DNA of 35,303 bases from Xanthomonas bonasiae (GCF_017163705.1 NZ_JAFIWB010000038.1:1-35303); one strand, 5' to 3'. Shown: positions 1-8,599, numbered from the stretch's first letter. Translations and numbers: made by a program. The notes: generated by a model from the sequence alone, not told the origin.

Positions 1-77
1 GGGACTCGGGACTCGGGACTCGGGACTCGGGACTCGGGACTCGGGACTCGGGACTCGGGACTCGGGACTCGGGACTC
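1..77. repeat. Perfect tandem heptamer array, 11 x GGGACTC
   Basis: Eleven uninterrupted copies of GGGACTC begin at the first base of the window, so the array may extend further left. Related heptamers occur in opposite orientation at 270-318 and in the lepA-lepB gap (3110-3180). Such short GGGA(A/C)TC arrays are common intergenic decoration in Xanthomonas. A perfect array like this should vary in copy number by slippage. No function can be read from it. Confidence 0.95.
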
Positions 78-269
78 CAGGATGCTGTCCGGCGGCAAAT
101 CGCTGTCAAGCGATTTGAGGAAAAAGCAGCCGTGCTGCGAAGAGAAGCGGCAGCCGTATTCCGGCTCAGCGGTTTTTGTGGGAAGGGCTTCAGCCCCGAC
201 GCGTTATCGGTAAGGCGTCGGGGCTGAAGCCCTTCCTACAGAAAAGCGGAAATGCGGTGCACTTGCGAA
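78..269. other. Gene-free spacer with a perfect stem-loop
   Basis: Between the two heptamer arrays I see no credible gene. The segment holds a perfect 9-bp stem with a 4-base loop (CAAATCGCT at 96-104, AGCGATTTG at 109-117) and the REP pair described separately. The stem-loop has no T-run on either strand, so it is not an obvious intrinsic terminator for era. Confidence 0.6.
177..240. repeat. Inverted pair of GTAG-type REP palindromes
   Basis: Two 24-base REP units (177-200 and 217-240) face each other across a 16-base spacer. Each has the inner palindrome GGGCTTCAGCCC. The left unit reads GTGG where the right one has GTAG at its head. They belong to the same family as the pairs at 10757-10824 and 34658-35303. 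In enterobacteria and Stenotrophomonas such elements are mobilised by RAYT (TnpA-REP) proteins; none is encoded in this window. Confidence 0.85.
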
Positions 270-318
270 AATCCCGAATCCCGAATCCCGAATCCCGAGT
301 CCCCAGTCCCGAGTCCCG
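270..318. repeat. Heptamer array, 7 copies of AATCCCG/AGTCCCG
   Basis: Seven abutting heptamers: four AATCCCG, then AGTCCCC, then two AGTCCCG. They are the reverse complement of the CGGGACT/CGGGATT frame of the array at 1-77, so the two arrays form an inverted pair around the REP element. The array ends three bases before the era stop codon. Confidence 0.9.
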
Positions 319-321
319 GCC

Positions 322-1224
322 TTACTCCCCGTACCCGAACGCCTTCAACGCGGCCTCGTCGTCCGACCAGCCCTCGCGCACGCGCACCCAGGTCTCCAGG
401 AACACCTTGGCGCCGAACAGGCGCTCCATCTGCTGCCGGGCCTTGGCGCCGATGTCCTTCAGGCGGGTGCCGCCCTTGCCGATCACGATCGCCTTCTGGC
501 CCTCGCGCTCGACCCAGATCACCGCGCCGATGCGCAGCAGCGCGCCGTCCTCGGCGAAGCGCTCGATCTCCACCGTGGTCGCGTACGGCAGCTCTTCGCC
601 GAGCTGGCGCATCAGCTGCTCGCGCACCAGTTCGCCGGCCAGGAAGCGCTGGCTGCGGTCGGTGATCTCGTCCTCGCCGAACATCGCCGGCGCTTCCGGC
701 ACCAGCGCCAGCAGGTCGCGCACCAACGCTTCCAGGCCCTTGCGCTTGAGCGCGGAGATCGGATGCACCGCGGCGAAGCTGCGGCCGTCGCTGACCTGCT
801 GCAGGAACGGCAGCAGCGCGGTCTTGTCCTTGAGCCGGTCGACCTTGTTCACCACCAGCACCACCGGGATGCCGGAATCGCTGAGTACGTTGAACGCCAG
901 CGTGTCCTCGTCGTCCCAGCGCCCGGCCTCGATCACCAGCAAGCCGGCGTCCACGCCTTCCAGCGAGCCGCGCGCGGCGCGGTTCATGACCCGGTTCATC
1001 GCGCGCTTCTGCTCGCGGTGCAGGCCGGGGGTGTCGACCAGCACCAACTGCCCTTCCGGGAAGCTGGCGATGCCCAGCAAGCGGTGCCGGGTGGTCTGCG
1101 GGCGGTTGGAGACGATGCTGACCTTGGCGCCCACCAGGGCGTTGGTCAGGGTGGACTTGCCCACGTTGGGGCGGCCGATCACGGCCACGCTGCCGCTGCG
1201 GTAAGGGGACGCTTGCTCGTTCAC
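322..1224 (-). CDS. era: GTPase Era
   Basis: Era is a 300-residue GTPase that binds the 3' end of 16S rRNA and helps mature the 30S subunit. The G1 motif GRPNVGKS is at residues 17-24, DTPG at 64-67 and NKVD at 126-129. A C-terminal KH domain (about 205-285) contains the VIGKGG RNA-binding loop. I place the start at a GTG (1224) whose GTGA overlaps the rnc stop codon, which implies translational coupling; the frame stays open 65 codons further upstream but only inside rnc. It is the last gene of the lepA-lepB-DUF4845-rnc-era cluster within the window. recO commonly follows era in related genomes, but none is visible before the window edge. Confidence 0.97.
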   Translation of the reverse strand: MNEQASPYRSGSVAVIGRPNVGKSTLTNALVGAKVSIVSNRPQTTRHRLLGIASFPEGQLVLVDTPGLHREQKRAMNRVMNRAARGSLEGVDAGLLVIEAGRWDDEDTLAFNVLSDSGIPVVLVVNKVDRLKDKTALLPFLQQVSDGRSFAAVHPISALKRKGLEALVRDLLALVPEAPAMFGEDEITDRSQRFLAGELVREQLMRQLGEELPYATTVEIERFAEDGALLRIGAVIWVEREGQKAIVIGKGGTRLKDIGAKARQQMERLFGAKVFLETWVRVREGWSDDEAALKAFGYGE

Positions 1225-1901
1225 TTGCTGGAATCCAGTTGCTCGATGGCGGCGGCGGCGGCCTGTTGTTCGGCCAGCCGTCGCGAGGTGCCCTCGCCCT
1301 CGGTGGTGAGGGCAGGCTCGGCGAGTACGCAGCGTACCCGGAATAGCTTGGCGTGTTCGTCGCCGGTTTCGCTGATCAGCTCGTACGCCGGCAGGGCCCG
1401 CTGCCGGGCCTGCAGCCATTCCTGCAGGCGGGTCTTGGCGTCCTTCTCCGGCTTGCCGACCGGCAGTGCGGCCAGCGCCGTCTCGAACCAGGGCAGGATC
1501 ACCGCACGGCAGGCCTCGAATCCGGCGTCCAGGTAGATCGCCGCGACCACCGCCTCGACCGCGTCGGCCAGGATCGAATCGCGGCGATGCCCGCCGGACT
1601 TCATCTCGCCCGGCCCCAGGGTCAGCCGCTCGCCCAGTTCCAGCTGGCGGCCGATGGTGGCCAGCGAGGCCTCGCGCACCAGTTCGGCGCGGGCGCGGGT
1701 CAGCGCGCCTTCGTCGGCCTTGGGCCAGCGCCGGTACAGCGCCTCGGCGATCAGCTGGTTGACGATGCTGTCGCCGAGGAATTCCAGCCGCTCGTTGTGC
1801 GGCGCGCCGGCGCTGCGATGCGTCAGCGCCTGCGCCAGCAGCTGCGGGTCGGCGAAGCGGTGACCGATGCGGTCGCCGCGCAGGATCGTTTTACTCGCCA
1901 C
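1221..1901 (-). CDS. rnc: Ribonuclease III
   Basis: RNase III is the double-strand-specific endoribonuclease that processes rRNA precursors and degrades structured RNAs. The 226-residue protein has the family signature NERLEFLGD at 36-44. The second acidic cluster has Asp113 and Glu116, the expected metal ligands. A double-stranded RNA-binding domain follows from about 153 to 222. The start is a GTG at 1901 that overlaps the last 11 bases of the DUF4845 gene, and the stop overlaps the era start by four bases. All three genes should therefore be translated from one message. Length and motifs match the family, and nothing is missing. Confidence 0.97.
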   Translation of the reverse strand: MASKTILRGDRIGHRFADPQLLAQALTHRSAGAPHNERLEFLGDSIVNQLIAEALYRRWPKADEGALTRARAELVREASLATIGRQLELGERLTLGPGEMKSGGHRRDSILADAVEAVVAAIYLDAGFEACRAVILPWFETALAALPVGKPEKDAKTRLQEWLQARQRALPAYELISETGDEHAKLFRVRCVLAEPALTTEGEGTSRRLAEQQAAAAAIEQLDSSK

Positions 1902-2268
1902 CGCGCGTCGTCAGGTCCTGGGTGATGTCGAACTTGCCGACCACGTCCAGGTTGGCGACCAGCGGCTTGCGCACTTCGTAGGCCACATGCATCTTCCAGC
2001 CCGAATCCATGCGATCGAACTTGACGTCGTCCGGCTTCACGTTGTCCGAATTGTTGATGTCCAGGCGGCGGAACAGCAGCATCTTCGCCTGCGCCGGATC
2101 CATGTCGGCGCTGCCCGGCTCGGCGGCCAGGCCCTTCATCGCCGAGCGCACCGCGTAGTACTCCATGTACATCGGGAACAGCTTCATGCCGATGTAGGCG
2201 AAGAAACCGACCACCGCCAGCACGATCACGAACGACGTCAACGTCATGCCACTTTGCTTGTGCTTCAT
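1891..2268 (-). CDS. DUF4845 family membrane protein
   Basis: This small protein (125 residues) is found in many gammaproteobacteria between lepB and rnc; its function is not established. The N-terminus is short and basic, followed by SGMTLTSF and a hydrophobic helix (about 9-31). This resembles a type IV pilin-like N-terminus or a signal anchor, with the remainder presumably outside the cytoplasm. The ATG at 2268 is chosen because GGGGAAG lies just upstream; the frame is open 29 codons further, but that would run into lepB. It starts 23 bases after the lepB stop and its 3' end overlaps rnc. Confidence 0.85.
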   Translation of the reverse strand: MKHKQSGMTLTSFVIVLAVVGFFAYIGMKLFPMYMEYYAVRSAMKGLAAEPGSADMDPAQAKMLLFRRLDINNSDNVKPDDVKFDRMDSGWKMHVAYEVRKPLVANLDVVGKFDITQDLTTRGGE

Positions 2269-2291
2269 CGCGCTTCCCCTTACGCCAGAAA

Positions 2292-3092
2292 TCACTGGAT
2301 GCCGGTCCCGATCCGCGAGGGATCGAAACTGCCGCTGCAGAACCAGCCTTCGCAATTGAGCCAGACCAGGAACGCCTTGCCGCGCAGGTTCTCTTCGGGC
2401 AGGAAGTGGGTCTGGGTCCAGAAGCGGCTGTCCTCGCTATTATCCCGATTGTCGCCCATCACGAAATACTGGCCCGGCGGCACCACCCAATCGCCCTGGC
2501 CGGCCGGATTGTTGCGGTCCAGCCACTCCAGTTCGGTGTGGGTGCGGCCCGGCAGGTATTCGGTGAGCAGCGTGGACCCGGTCATCTCCGCGCCCTTGCC
2601 CTTGCCGACGTACTCGCCGCGCACCTGGTACTTCATCGGCGTGCCGTTGATGTACAGGGTATCGCCGTGGAAGCCGATGCGGTCGCCGGGCAGGCCGATG
2701 ACGCGCTTGATCCAGTTCTCGTCCGGCTTGTGCGGCGGCTTGAACACCACCACGTCGCCGCGCTTGGGCTCGCTGGTCGGGATCACCTTCTGGTTGGTGA
2801 TCGGCAGGCGGAAGCCGTAGGCGAACTTGTTGACCAGGATGAAATCGCCGACCAGCAGGTTCGGCATCATCGAGCTGGACGGAATCTTGTACGGCTCGGC
2901 GATGAAGCTGCGCAGGATCAGCACCACCGCCAGCACCGGGAAGAACGCCCGCGAATAATCGACCAGCACCGGCTCGGTATCCAGCAGGCCGGCGCGCGCG
3001 GCGCGGCGCTTGGCGAAGAACAGCTTGTCCAGCAACCAGACGATGCCGGTGGCGAAGGTCAGGACCACCAGCGCGATTTCAAACCATTTCAT
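2292..3092 (-). CDS. lepB: Signal peptidase I
   Basis: LepB cleaves Sec and Tat signal peptides at the outer face of the inner membrane. The 266-residue protein has two N-terminal membrane segments (about 4-21 and 49-62). The catalytic serine box IPSSSMMP follows, with Ser74 aligning to the nucleophile. The lysine general base is Lys129 in WIKRVIGLPGD, and the conserved GDNRDNS box is at 213-219. All catalytic parts are present. It lies 100 bases downstream of lepA, a gap filled by heptamer repeats, and 23 bases before the DUF4845 gene. It is likely needed to mature the many exported proteins encoded in this window, among them the GH53 galactanase and the Tat-exported hydrolases. Confidence 0.97.
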   Translation of the reverse strand: MKWFEIALVVLTFATGIVWLLDKLFFAKRRAARAGLLDTEPVLVDYSRAFFPVLAVVLILRSFIAEPYKIPSSSMMPNLLVGDFILVNKFAYGFRLPITNQKVIPTSEPKRGDVVVFKPPHKPDENWIKRVIGLPGDRIGFHGDTLYINGTPMKYQVRGEYVGKGKGAEMTGSTLLTEYLPGRTHTELEWLDRNNPAGQGDWVVPPGQYFVMGDNRDNSEDSRFWTQTHFLPEENLRGKAFLVWLNCEGWFCSGSFDPSRIGTGIQ

Positions 3093-3107
3093 TCGTATTC
3101 CTTCGGA

Positions 3108-3180
3108 ATGGGAATCGGGAATCGGGAACGGGGAATCGGAAAGGCAAGAGCGCCGCTCTTCCCATTCCCGATTCCCTACT
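3108..3180. repeat. GGGAATC heptamer cluster between lepA and lepB
   Basis: Imperfect direct copies of GGGAATCG fill about 3110-3140, and reverse-complement copies (CCCATTCCCGATTCCC and relatives) lie at about 3160-3175. The two halves can pair into a stem in the lepA-lepB message. The heptamer is a one-base variant of the GGGACTC unit at the left edge of the window. Confidence 0.75.
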
Positions 3181-3192
3181 CACCATTCCCAG

Positions 3193-4998
3193 CTACTTAT
3201 CCATCTGCAGCACAGCCAGGAAGGCTTCCTGCGGGATCTCCACGCGGCCGACCTGCTTCATGCGCTTCTTGCCTTCCTTCTGTTTTTCCAGAAGTTTCTT
3301 CTTGCGCGACACGTCGCCACCATAACATTTGGCCAGCACGTTCTTGCGCATCGCCTTGACCGTGCTGCGCGAGATGATCTGCGAGCCGACCGCGGCCTGG
3401 ATCGCCACGTCGAACATCTGCCGCGGGATCAGGTCCTTCATCTTTTCGCACAGTTCGCGGCCGCGCCGGTCGGCATGGCTGCGGTGCACGATGATCGACA
3501 GCGCATCGACCTTGTCGCCGTTGATCAGCGTGTCCACGCGCACGAACGGGCCGGCGTCGAAACGCAGGAAGTGGTAGTCCAGCGAGGCGTAGCCGCGCGA
3601 CACCGACTTGAGCTTGTCGAAGAAATCCAGCACCACCTCGGCCATCGGCAGTTCGTAGCTGATCTGCACCTGGCTGCCCAGGTAGTTGATGCCGATCTGG
3701 CTGCCGCGCTTTTCCTCGCACAGGGTGATGATGTTGCCGACGTAGTCCGGCGGGGTCAGGATGTTGGCGCGGATGATCGGCTCGCGGATCTCCTCCACGT
3801 TGTTCAGCGGCGGCAGCTTGGACGGGTTGTCCATCGGGATCACGCTGCCGTCGGTCTTGAGCACCTCGTAGACCACGGTCGGCGCGGTCGAGATCAGGTT
3901 GAGGTCGTACTCGCGCTCCAGCCGTTCCTGCACGATTTCCATGTGCAGCATGCCGAGGAAGCCGCAGCGGAAGCCGAAGCCCATCGCCTCGGAGCTTTCC
4001 GGCTCGAAGCGCAGCGCCGCGTCGTTGAGGCGCAGCTTGTCCAGCGCCTCGCGCAGGTCCGGGTAGTCCTCGGCATCGACCGGGAACAGGCCGGCGAACA
4101 CGCGCGGCTGCATTTCCTGGAAACCGGGCAGCGCATGCGGCGCCGGGTCGGCGGCCAGGGTCAGGGTGTCGCCGACCGGCGCGCCGTGCACGTCCTTGAT
4201 CGAGGCGTTGATCCAGCCCACTTCGCCGGCGCCCAGCGCGGGCAGTTCCTTGCGCTTGGGGGTGAACACGCCGACCTTGTCGACCAGGTGGGTGCGGCCG
4301 GTGGACATCACCAGGATCTTGCTGCCCGGCTTGATCTCGCCCTGCATCACCCGCACCAGCGAGACCACGCCCAGGTAGTTGTCGAACCACGAGTCGATGA
4401 TCAGCGCCTGCAGCTTGTCGGTATCGCGCGGCTTGGGCGGCGGGATGCGATGCACGATCGCTTCCAGCACCAGGTCCACGTTGAACCCGGTCTTGGCGCT
4501 GACCGCCACCGCGTCCTCGGCGTCGATGCCGATCACCGCCTCGATCTCGGCCTTGGCGCGGGCGATGTCGGCGGTGGGCAGGTCGATCTTGTTGAGCACC
4601 GGCACCACTTCCAGGCCCTGCTCCACCGCGGTGTAGCAGTTGGCCACCGACTGCGCTTCCACGCCCTGCGCGGCGTCGACCACCAGCAGCGCGCCCTCGC
4701 AGGCGGCCAGCGAGCGGCTGACTTCGTAGGAGAAGTCCACGTGGCCAGGCGTGTCGATGAAGTTCAGGTGGTAGACCTGCCCGTCCTTGGCCGTATACGG
4801 CAAGGACACGGACTGGGCCTTGATGGTGATGCCGCGCTCGCGCTCGATCGGGTTGGAGTCGAGCACCTGCGCTTCCATCTCGCGCGCCTGCAGGCCGCCA
4901 CAGAGCTGGATGATGCGATCGGCCAGGGTCGATTTGCCGTGGTCGACGTGGGCGATGATGGAGAAATTGCGGATGTTCCGCATCGAATCAGAGGACAT
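3193..4998 (-). CDS. lepA: Elongation factor 4 (LepA), back-translocating GTPase
   Basis: LepA/EF4 is a ribosome-associated GTPase related to EF-G that acts in translation fidelity or ribosome assembly. The 601-residue protein has the G1 motif AHVDHGKST at 16-24, then DTPGH and NKID, followed by EF-G-like domains and the LepA-specific C-terminal domain ending in [15 protein letters not shown]. The ATG at 4998 is used; a second ATG at 4983 gives the [12 protein letters not shown] start typical of shorter family members but has no ribosome site. A GATAAT box (5040-5045, minus strand) may be its -10 element, though no good -35 is visible. It lies 198 bases downstream of mucD, beyond a strong hairpin, so it is probably transcribed separately. 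Confidence 0.97.
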   Translation of the reverse strand: MSSDSMRNIRNFSIIAHVDHGKSTLADRIIQLCGGLQAREMEAQVLDSNPIERERGITIKAQSVSLPYTAKDGQVYHLNFIDTPGHVDFSYEVSRSLAACEGALLVVDAAQGVEAQSVANCYTAVEQGLEVVPVLNKIDLPTADIARAKAEIEAVIGIDAEDAVAVSAKTGFNVDLVLEAIVHRIPPPKPRDTDKLQALIIDSWFDNYLGVVSLVRVMQGEIKPGSKILVMSTGRTHLVDKVGVFTPKRKELPALGAGEVGWINASIKDVHGAPVGDTLTLAADPAPHALPGFQEMQPRVFAGLFPVDAEDYPDLREALDKLRLNDAALRFEPESSEAMGFGFRCGFLGMLHMEIVQERLEREYDLNLISTAPTVVYEVLKTDGSVIPMDNPSKLPPLNNVEEIREPIIRANILTPPDYVGNIITLCEEKRGSQIGINYLGSQVQISYELPMAEVVLDFFDKLKSVSRGYASLDYHFLRFDAGPFVRVDTLINGDKVDALSIIVHRSHADRRGRELCEKMKDLIPRQMFDVAIQAAVGSQIISRSTVKAMRKNVLAKCYGGDVSRKKKLLEKQKEGKKRMKQVGRVEIPQEAFLAVLQMDK

Positions 4999-5139
4999 GA
5001 GGTGGGCGGCGGCCAGGACCGTCGTCAGGATAACGGGCCATTATCGCATGGCCGGAGGGAGCCAGGCGCCCCGGCGGCGGCGCGCGGGCGCCCGCGGCGG
5101 CGCGGGCACGGTTTCGGGACACAAACCCCAATGAAATCA

Positions 5140-5175
5140 ATGGCGGCCAGCGAACCGGGGTTCGCTGACCGCCAT
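5140..5175 (-). terminator. Long hairpin downstream of mucD
   Basis: The 17-base arms (5140-5156 and 5159-5175) pair with a single mismatch around a 2-base loop, starting 22 bases after the mucD stop. On the minus strand the stem is followed by TGATTTCATT, a weak U-tract, so it could be an intrinsic terminator or an RNA-stabilising stem that separates the sigma-E operon from lepA. Confidence 0.6.
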
Positions 5176-5197
5176 GGGCACTAGCGCGATCGGCCGC

Positions 5198-6754
5198 TCA
5201 GTCGACGCTGATCGCGATGAACTGGCTGGCCGGGCTGCCCGGCGCGCGCACCAGCAGCATCACCACGTCGCCCTTCTTCGCGCCGGCGGTGAGCTTGCGG
5301 AACTGCGCCGCATTGGACACCGGAGTGCGCCCGACCTGCAGCACGATCATGCCCGGACGCAGCTGCGACTTGCTCGCCACCGCGCGGCTGACCTGCGCCA
5401 CCTGCACGCCCTCGTCGGCGCGCAGCCCGAGCTTCTGCCGCACCGGCGCCGGGATCTCCTCCACGCTGATGCCCAGCGCGCTGCTCTCGGCGGCCTGCGG
5501 CGCCGGCGCCGCGCCACCGCGGCCCGGCTGCTGCTGGCCCATGGCCACGCCGTCGTCGCTGAGCTCGCTCAGGGTCACGCTGATGTCGCGCGGCTTGCCG
5601 TCGCGGATCACGGTGACCCGCGCCTTGCTGCCCGGCGGCAGCATGCCCACCAGCGGCGGCAGGTCCTCGCGCGTGTTGATCTTCTGCCCGTTGAAGGCAA
5701 CGATGAAGTCGCCCGGCTCGATCCCGGCCTTGGCCGCGCCGCTGCCCGGCTGCACGCCGTTGACCAGCGCGCCGCGCGTATCGGTCAGGCCCAGGCCCTT
5801 GGCCTCCACATCGCTGATGTTCGGCTGCATGGTCACGCCGAGCATGCCGCGGCTGACCTTGCCGGTCTTCTTGATCTGCTCGACCGCGCTCATCGCCAGG
5901 TCGATCGGGATCGCGAAGCTGATGCCCATGTAGCCGCCGGACGCGGAGAAGATCTGCGAGTTGATGCCGACCACCTCGCCGCGGGTATTGAGCAGCGGAC
6001 CGCCGGAATTGCCCTGGTTGATTGCCACGTCGGTCTGGATGAACGGCACGTAGCGCTGGTCGGCGTACGGGTTGCTGCGGCCGGTGGCGCTGACGATGCC
6101 GGCGGTGACCGAGTGGTCCAGGCCGAACGGCGAACCGATCGCGACCACCCACTGGCCGGGCTTGAGCATGTTGGAATCGCCCACGCGCACCGTCGGCAGG
6201 TTCTTGCCGTCGATCTTCAGCAGCGCCACGTCGTACTGCTGGTCGCTGCCGACCACCTTGGCGGTGAACTCGCGGCGGTCGGTCAGCTTGACCTTGACCT
6301 CGCTGGCGCCATCGACCACGTGGTGGTTGGTCAGCACGTAGCCGTCGGGCGAGATGATGAAGCCCGAGCCCATCGAGCGGCCGCCGGGGGTCGCGTCGTC
6401 TTCGTCCGGCCCTTGCTGGCCAGGCATGCCCGGCTGGCCCGGGATCCCGTCCGGCCCGAAGAAGCGGCGGAAGAATTCCGGGATCTGCGCATCGTCGGGC
6501 ATGCCGCCGGCGCCGGCGCGCGTGGCCGCGGCCTTGCGGCTGATCGTGGTCTCGACGTTGACCACGCCGGGGCCGACCTGTTCGACCAGGTTGGTGAAAT
6601 CGGGCAAGCCGGCGACCAGCTGCGGCGCAGGCGCCGCGCGCGCGGCCGGCGCGGCGGCAGCGGGCGCGGCCGACTCGGGCTGCTGCGCGCAGGCGGCCAG
6701 CGGCAGGGTCAGGGCCAACACGCCCAGCAGATGGTTGCGGATACGGTGAGTCAT
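5198..6754 (-). CDS. mucD: DegP/MucD-type periplasmic serine protease and chaperone
   Basis: This is a trypsin-like HtrA protease of the envelope stress response, 518 residues. The catalytic triad reads His145 (TNHHVV), Asp175 (YDVALLKI) and Ser250 (QGNSGGPL). Two PDZ domains follow, about 285-375 and 425-515. The N-terminus ends in a lipobox-like LPLAAC, with Cys22 followed by Ala, so the mature protein may be an outer-membrane-directed lipoprotein rather than freely soluble. A Pro/Ala-rich linker (about 26-45) precedes the protease domain. The start is the ATG at 6754; the frame is open far upstream, but only in shadow of rseA. It is third in the rpoE-rseA-mucD unit, 100 bases after rseA, and so likely under sigma-E control. 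Confidence 0.95.
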   Translation of the reverse strand: MTHRIRNHLLGVLALTLPLAACAQQPESAAPAAAAPAARAAPAPQLVAGLPDFTNLVEQVGPGVVNVETTISRKAAATRAGAGGMPDDAQIPEFFRRFFGPDGIPGQPGMPGQQGPDEDDATPGGRSMGSGFIISPDGYVLTNHHVVDGASEVKVKLTDRREFTAKVVGSDQQYDVALLKIDGKNLPTVRVGDSNMLKPGQWVVAIGSPFGLDHSVTAGIVSATGRSNPYADQRYVPFIQTDVAINQGNSGGPLLNTRGEVVGINSQIFSASGGYMGISFAIPIDLAMSAVEQIKKTGKVSRGMLGVTMQPNISDVEAKGLGLTDTRGALVNGVQPGSGAAKAGIEPGDFIVAFNGQKINTREDLPPLVGMLPPGSKARVTVIRDGKPRDISVTLSELSDDGVAMGQQQPGRGGAAPAPQAAESSALGISVEEIPAPVRQKLGLRADEGVQVAQVSRAVASKSQLRPGMIVLQVGRTPVSNAAQFRKLTAGAKKGDVVMLLVRAPGSPASQFIAISVD

Positions 6755-6854
6755 CGGACGCGAGCCTCCGGTTCGGGAAAGGGATGGAAAACAACGGCGG
6801 TGCCGCGGGCACCGCGCGCCGGAGCGAAGCACGCGCTTCGACCGACGCCTGGGT

Positions 6855-7811
6855 TCAAGGCTGCTGCGGCAACGGCGCGGGCGCCGCGTCGGCCGGCAGC
6901 CGCGGCTCGAACGGATAGAACGCCGCCGACGCGCCCTGGCGCGGGAAACTGGCGGTGAACTCGCCGCTGGACGCCGCCGGCGCCAGTGCCGAGCGCGGCC
7001 ATGGCCGCGCCTGCAGCGGTGCGGGCTGGTGCGCGAACGGATCGCCGGCATGTTGCTGCGCGAGCGCCTGGCCGGTCGCCGTGGCCGGCAGCGGCAGCGC
7101 GGTCGCCGCTGGCCGCGACGGGGCCGCGGCGGCGATCGCGCGTACCGGCTCGGCGGCCCGCGCCGCGCTGCTGCGCGCGGCCTGCTGGGTTCGGGTCGCG
7201 CCGCGGCGGGTGGCGGCGTCCTGGCGCCGGTGCGCGGCGATGGCCACTGCCGGCGCCGCGGCGACCGCCGCGCCGAGGTCGCCCTGCGGATCTGCCGGTG
7301 CCGGTGCCGGCACCTGCGGCACGGCCGCCGGAACCGCAGGCGCGGCGGCAGGAGCGCTTGAGCTGGCGACCTGCACGGGCGCTGCCGCCGGCGCCGCATC
7401 GGGCAGGCGCTCGCGGGTCATGAACAAGGCGATCGCGGCGACCGAGGCCGCCAGCGCCGCGCTTCCGCCCCAGCGCCAGGTGCGGCGGCTGCCGGCGGCA
7501 TCGCTGGCGCGCGCCACCTCGGCGCGTTGCGCCTTGGCCGCCACCGCCTGGCGCACGCGCTCGCCGAAATCGGCGGGTGCCGGCATGCAGACGCGGCCGC
7601 GCAGGATGTCGCCGCACAGCTGCCAGCGTTCGTGGCAACCGGCAAGCTCCTCGTCGTGCTGCAGCCGGCGCACCACGAAGCGCGCCTCGTCGGCCGGCAG
7701 CTCGCCGTCGATCAACGCCGACAGCTGCTGCCGGTAGTGCAGTTCGAACTTGTCCGGCGGCGTGGCGCCGGGCGTCGGCTCGGGCTGGGAAATGGGCGTG
7801 CTATCGGTCAT
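6855..7811 (-). CDS. rseA: Anti-sigma-E factor RseA/MucA family
   Basis: This is an inner-membrane anti-sigma factor that holds RpoE inactive until cleaved on envelope stress. It has 318 residues. The N-terminal cytoplasmic RseA domain (about 25-95) contains LSALIDGELPADEARFVVRR. One transmembrane segment (about 114-131) is followed by a long Ala/Pro-rich periplasmic region that is low in complexity and poorly conserved in this family. Its ATG overlaps the rpoE stop as ATGA, which should keep the sigma and anti-sigma factors in fixed ratio. No rseB/mucB gene follows: mucD comes directly next. E. coli RseA is shorter (216 residues), so the extra length lies in the periplasmic tail. Confidence 0.9.
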   Translation of the reverse strand: MTDSTPISQPEPTPGATPPDKFELHYRQQLSALIDGELPADEARFVVRRLQHDEELAGCHERWQLCGDILRGRVCMPAPADFGERVRQAVAAKAQRAEVARASDAAGSRRTWRWGGSAALAASVAAIALFMTRERLPDAAPAAAPVQVASSSAPAAAPAVPAAVPQVPAPAPADPQGDLGAAVAAAPAVAIAAHRRQDAATRRGATRTQQAARSSAARAAEPVRAIAAAAPSRPAATALPLPATATGQALAQQHAGDPFAHQPAPLQARPWPRSALAPAASSGEFTASFPRQGASAAFYPFEPRLPADAAPAPLPQQP

Positions 7812-8428
7812 ACGCGGTGTCGCTCACGAGTGGCGCTGTCGGTATCCAGCAGGGGACGGAGTTCGGCGTCGATGGCGTCCCGCGCACGGAAGATGCGCGA
7901 GCGCACCGTGCCGATCGGGCAACCCATCTTCTGCGCGATGTCCTCGTAACTCATCCCGTCCACCTCGCGCAGGGTGATGGCGGTTCGCAATTCCTCCGGC
8001 AACGCATTCACCGCCTTCATCACCGTCTGTTCCAGCTCCTGGCGCATCAGTTCGCGCTCGGGCGTGTCGGTGTCGCGCAAGCGCGTGCCGCTGTCGAACT
8101 GCTCGGCATCGAGCACGTCGACGTCGTCGGTCGGAGGCCTGCGGTTGTGCGCAACCAGGTAGTTCTTGGCGGTGTTCACGGCGATACGGTGCAACCATGT
8201 AGAGAACTGGGCGTCGCCACGGAAGTTCCCTATCGCGCGGTAGGCGCGGATGAAGGTGTCCTGTGCCACGTCCTGACATTCGCTCCAGTCGGCGATGTAG
8301 CGCCCGATCAGGCCGACGATCCGGTGTTGGTACTTGCGCACCAGCACATCGAACGCCGCGCTTTCGCCGCGCTGCACACGCCGGACCAGTTCCAGGTCCA
8401 GCTCCTGAGGTGTTTCGACATCGGCCAT
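7808..8428 (-). CDS. rpoE: ECF sigma factor sigma-E (RpoE/AlgU)
   Basis: This extracytoplasmic-function sigma factor directs the cell-envelope and heat stress regulon. It has 206 residues. Region 2 (about 20-95) contains ECQDVAQDTFIRAYRAIGNF and region 4 (about 135-190) contains SYEDIAQKMGCPIGTVRSRI, the helix-turn-helix that reads the -35 GAACTT. I choose ATG 8428 rather than the GTG at 8440, because AGGAG (8440-8444) lies 11 bases upstream of the ATG and overlaps the GTG itself. The promoter upstream is a consensus sigma-E site, so the gene should activate itself. It is translationally coupled to rseA. Confidence 0.97.
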   Translation of the reverse strand: MADVETPQELDLELVRRVQRGESAAFDVLVRKYQHRIVGLIGRYIADWSECQDVAQDTFIRAYRAIGNFRGDAQFSTWLHRIAVNTAKNYLVAHNRRPPTDDVDVLDAEQFDSGTRLRDTDTPERELMRQELEQTVMKAVNALPEELRTAITLREVDGMSYEDIAQKMGCPIGTVRSRIFRARDAIDAELRPLLDTDSATRERHRV

Positions 8429-8439
8429 AACGGGCCGCA

Positions 8440-8444
8440 CTCCT
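8440..8444 (-). promoter_or_regulatory. rpoE ribosome-binding site (AGGAG) that fixes the start
   Basis: AGGAG on the minus strand sits 11 bases before ATG 8428. The alternative upstream GTG (8440-8438) overlaps this sequence and could not use it, which decides the start. Confidence 0.6.
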
Positions 8445-8468
8445 GTCAGCCCAACCTACGTCGGACCA

Positions 8469-8495
8469 TCTGACCGCCAATTCGGAAAAAAGTTC
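8469..8495 (-). promoter_or_regulatory. Sigma-E autoregulatory promoter of rpoE-rseA-mucD
   Basis: On the minus strand the -35 element GAACTT lies at 8495-8490 and the -10 element TCAGA at 8473-8469, with exactly 16 bases between. This matches the sigma-E consensus known from E. coli (GAACTT, 16-17 bases, TCTGA-like). Transcription would start near 8462, leaving a leader of about 34 bases that contains AGGAG before the rpoE ATG. Confidence 0.88.
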
Positions 8496-8599
8496 AGCGT
8501 CCCTGCGGACCGCCGCCCCACGACGTTAACCCGCATTCCGTTAGGCTGGCGGCATGCCAGCGGTCGCGGGACCCGCGTCACTCCCCTGTGGATTGGGAT

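Noticed and set aside
5174-6958. 594-codon plus-strand frame across mucD
   Set aside because: It is His/Arg/Ala-rich shadow sequence. The minus strand has the HtrA triad and PDZ domains.
8429-8440. GTG start for rpoE at 8440
   Set aside because: The GTG overlaps the AGGAG ribosome site. The ATG at 8428 is correctly placed and gives the usual N-terminus.
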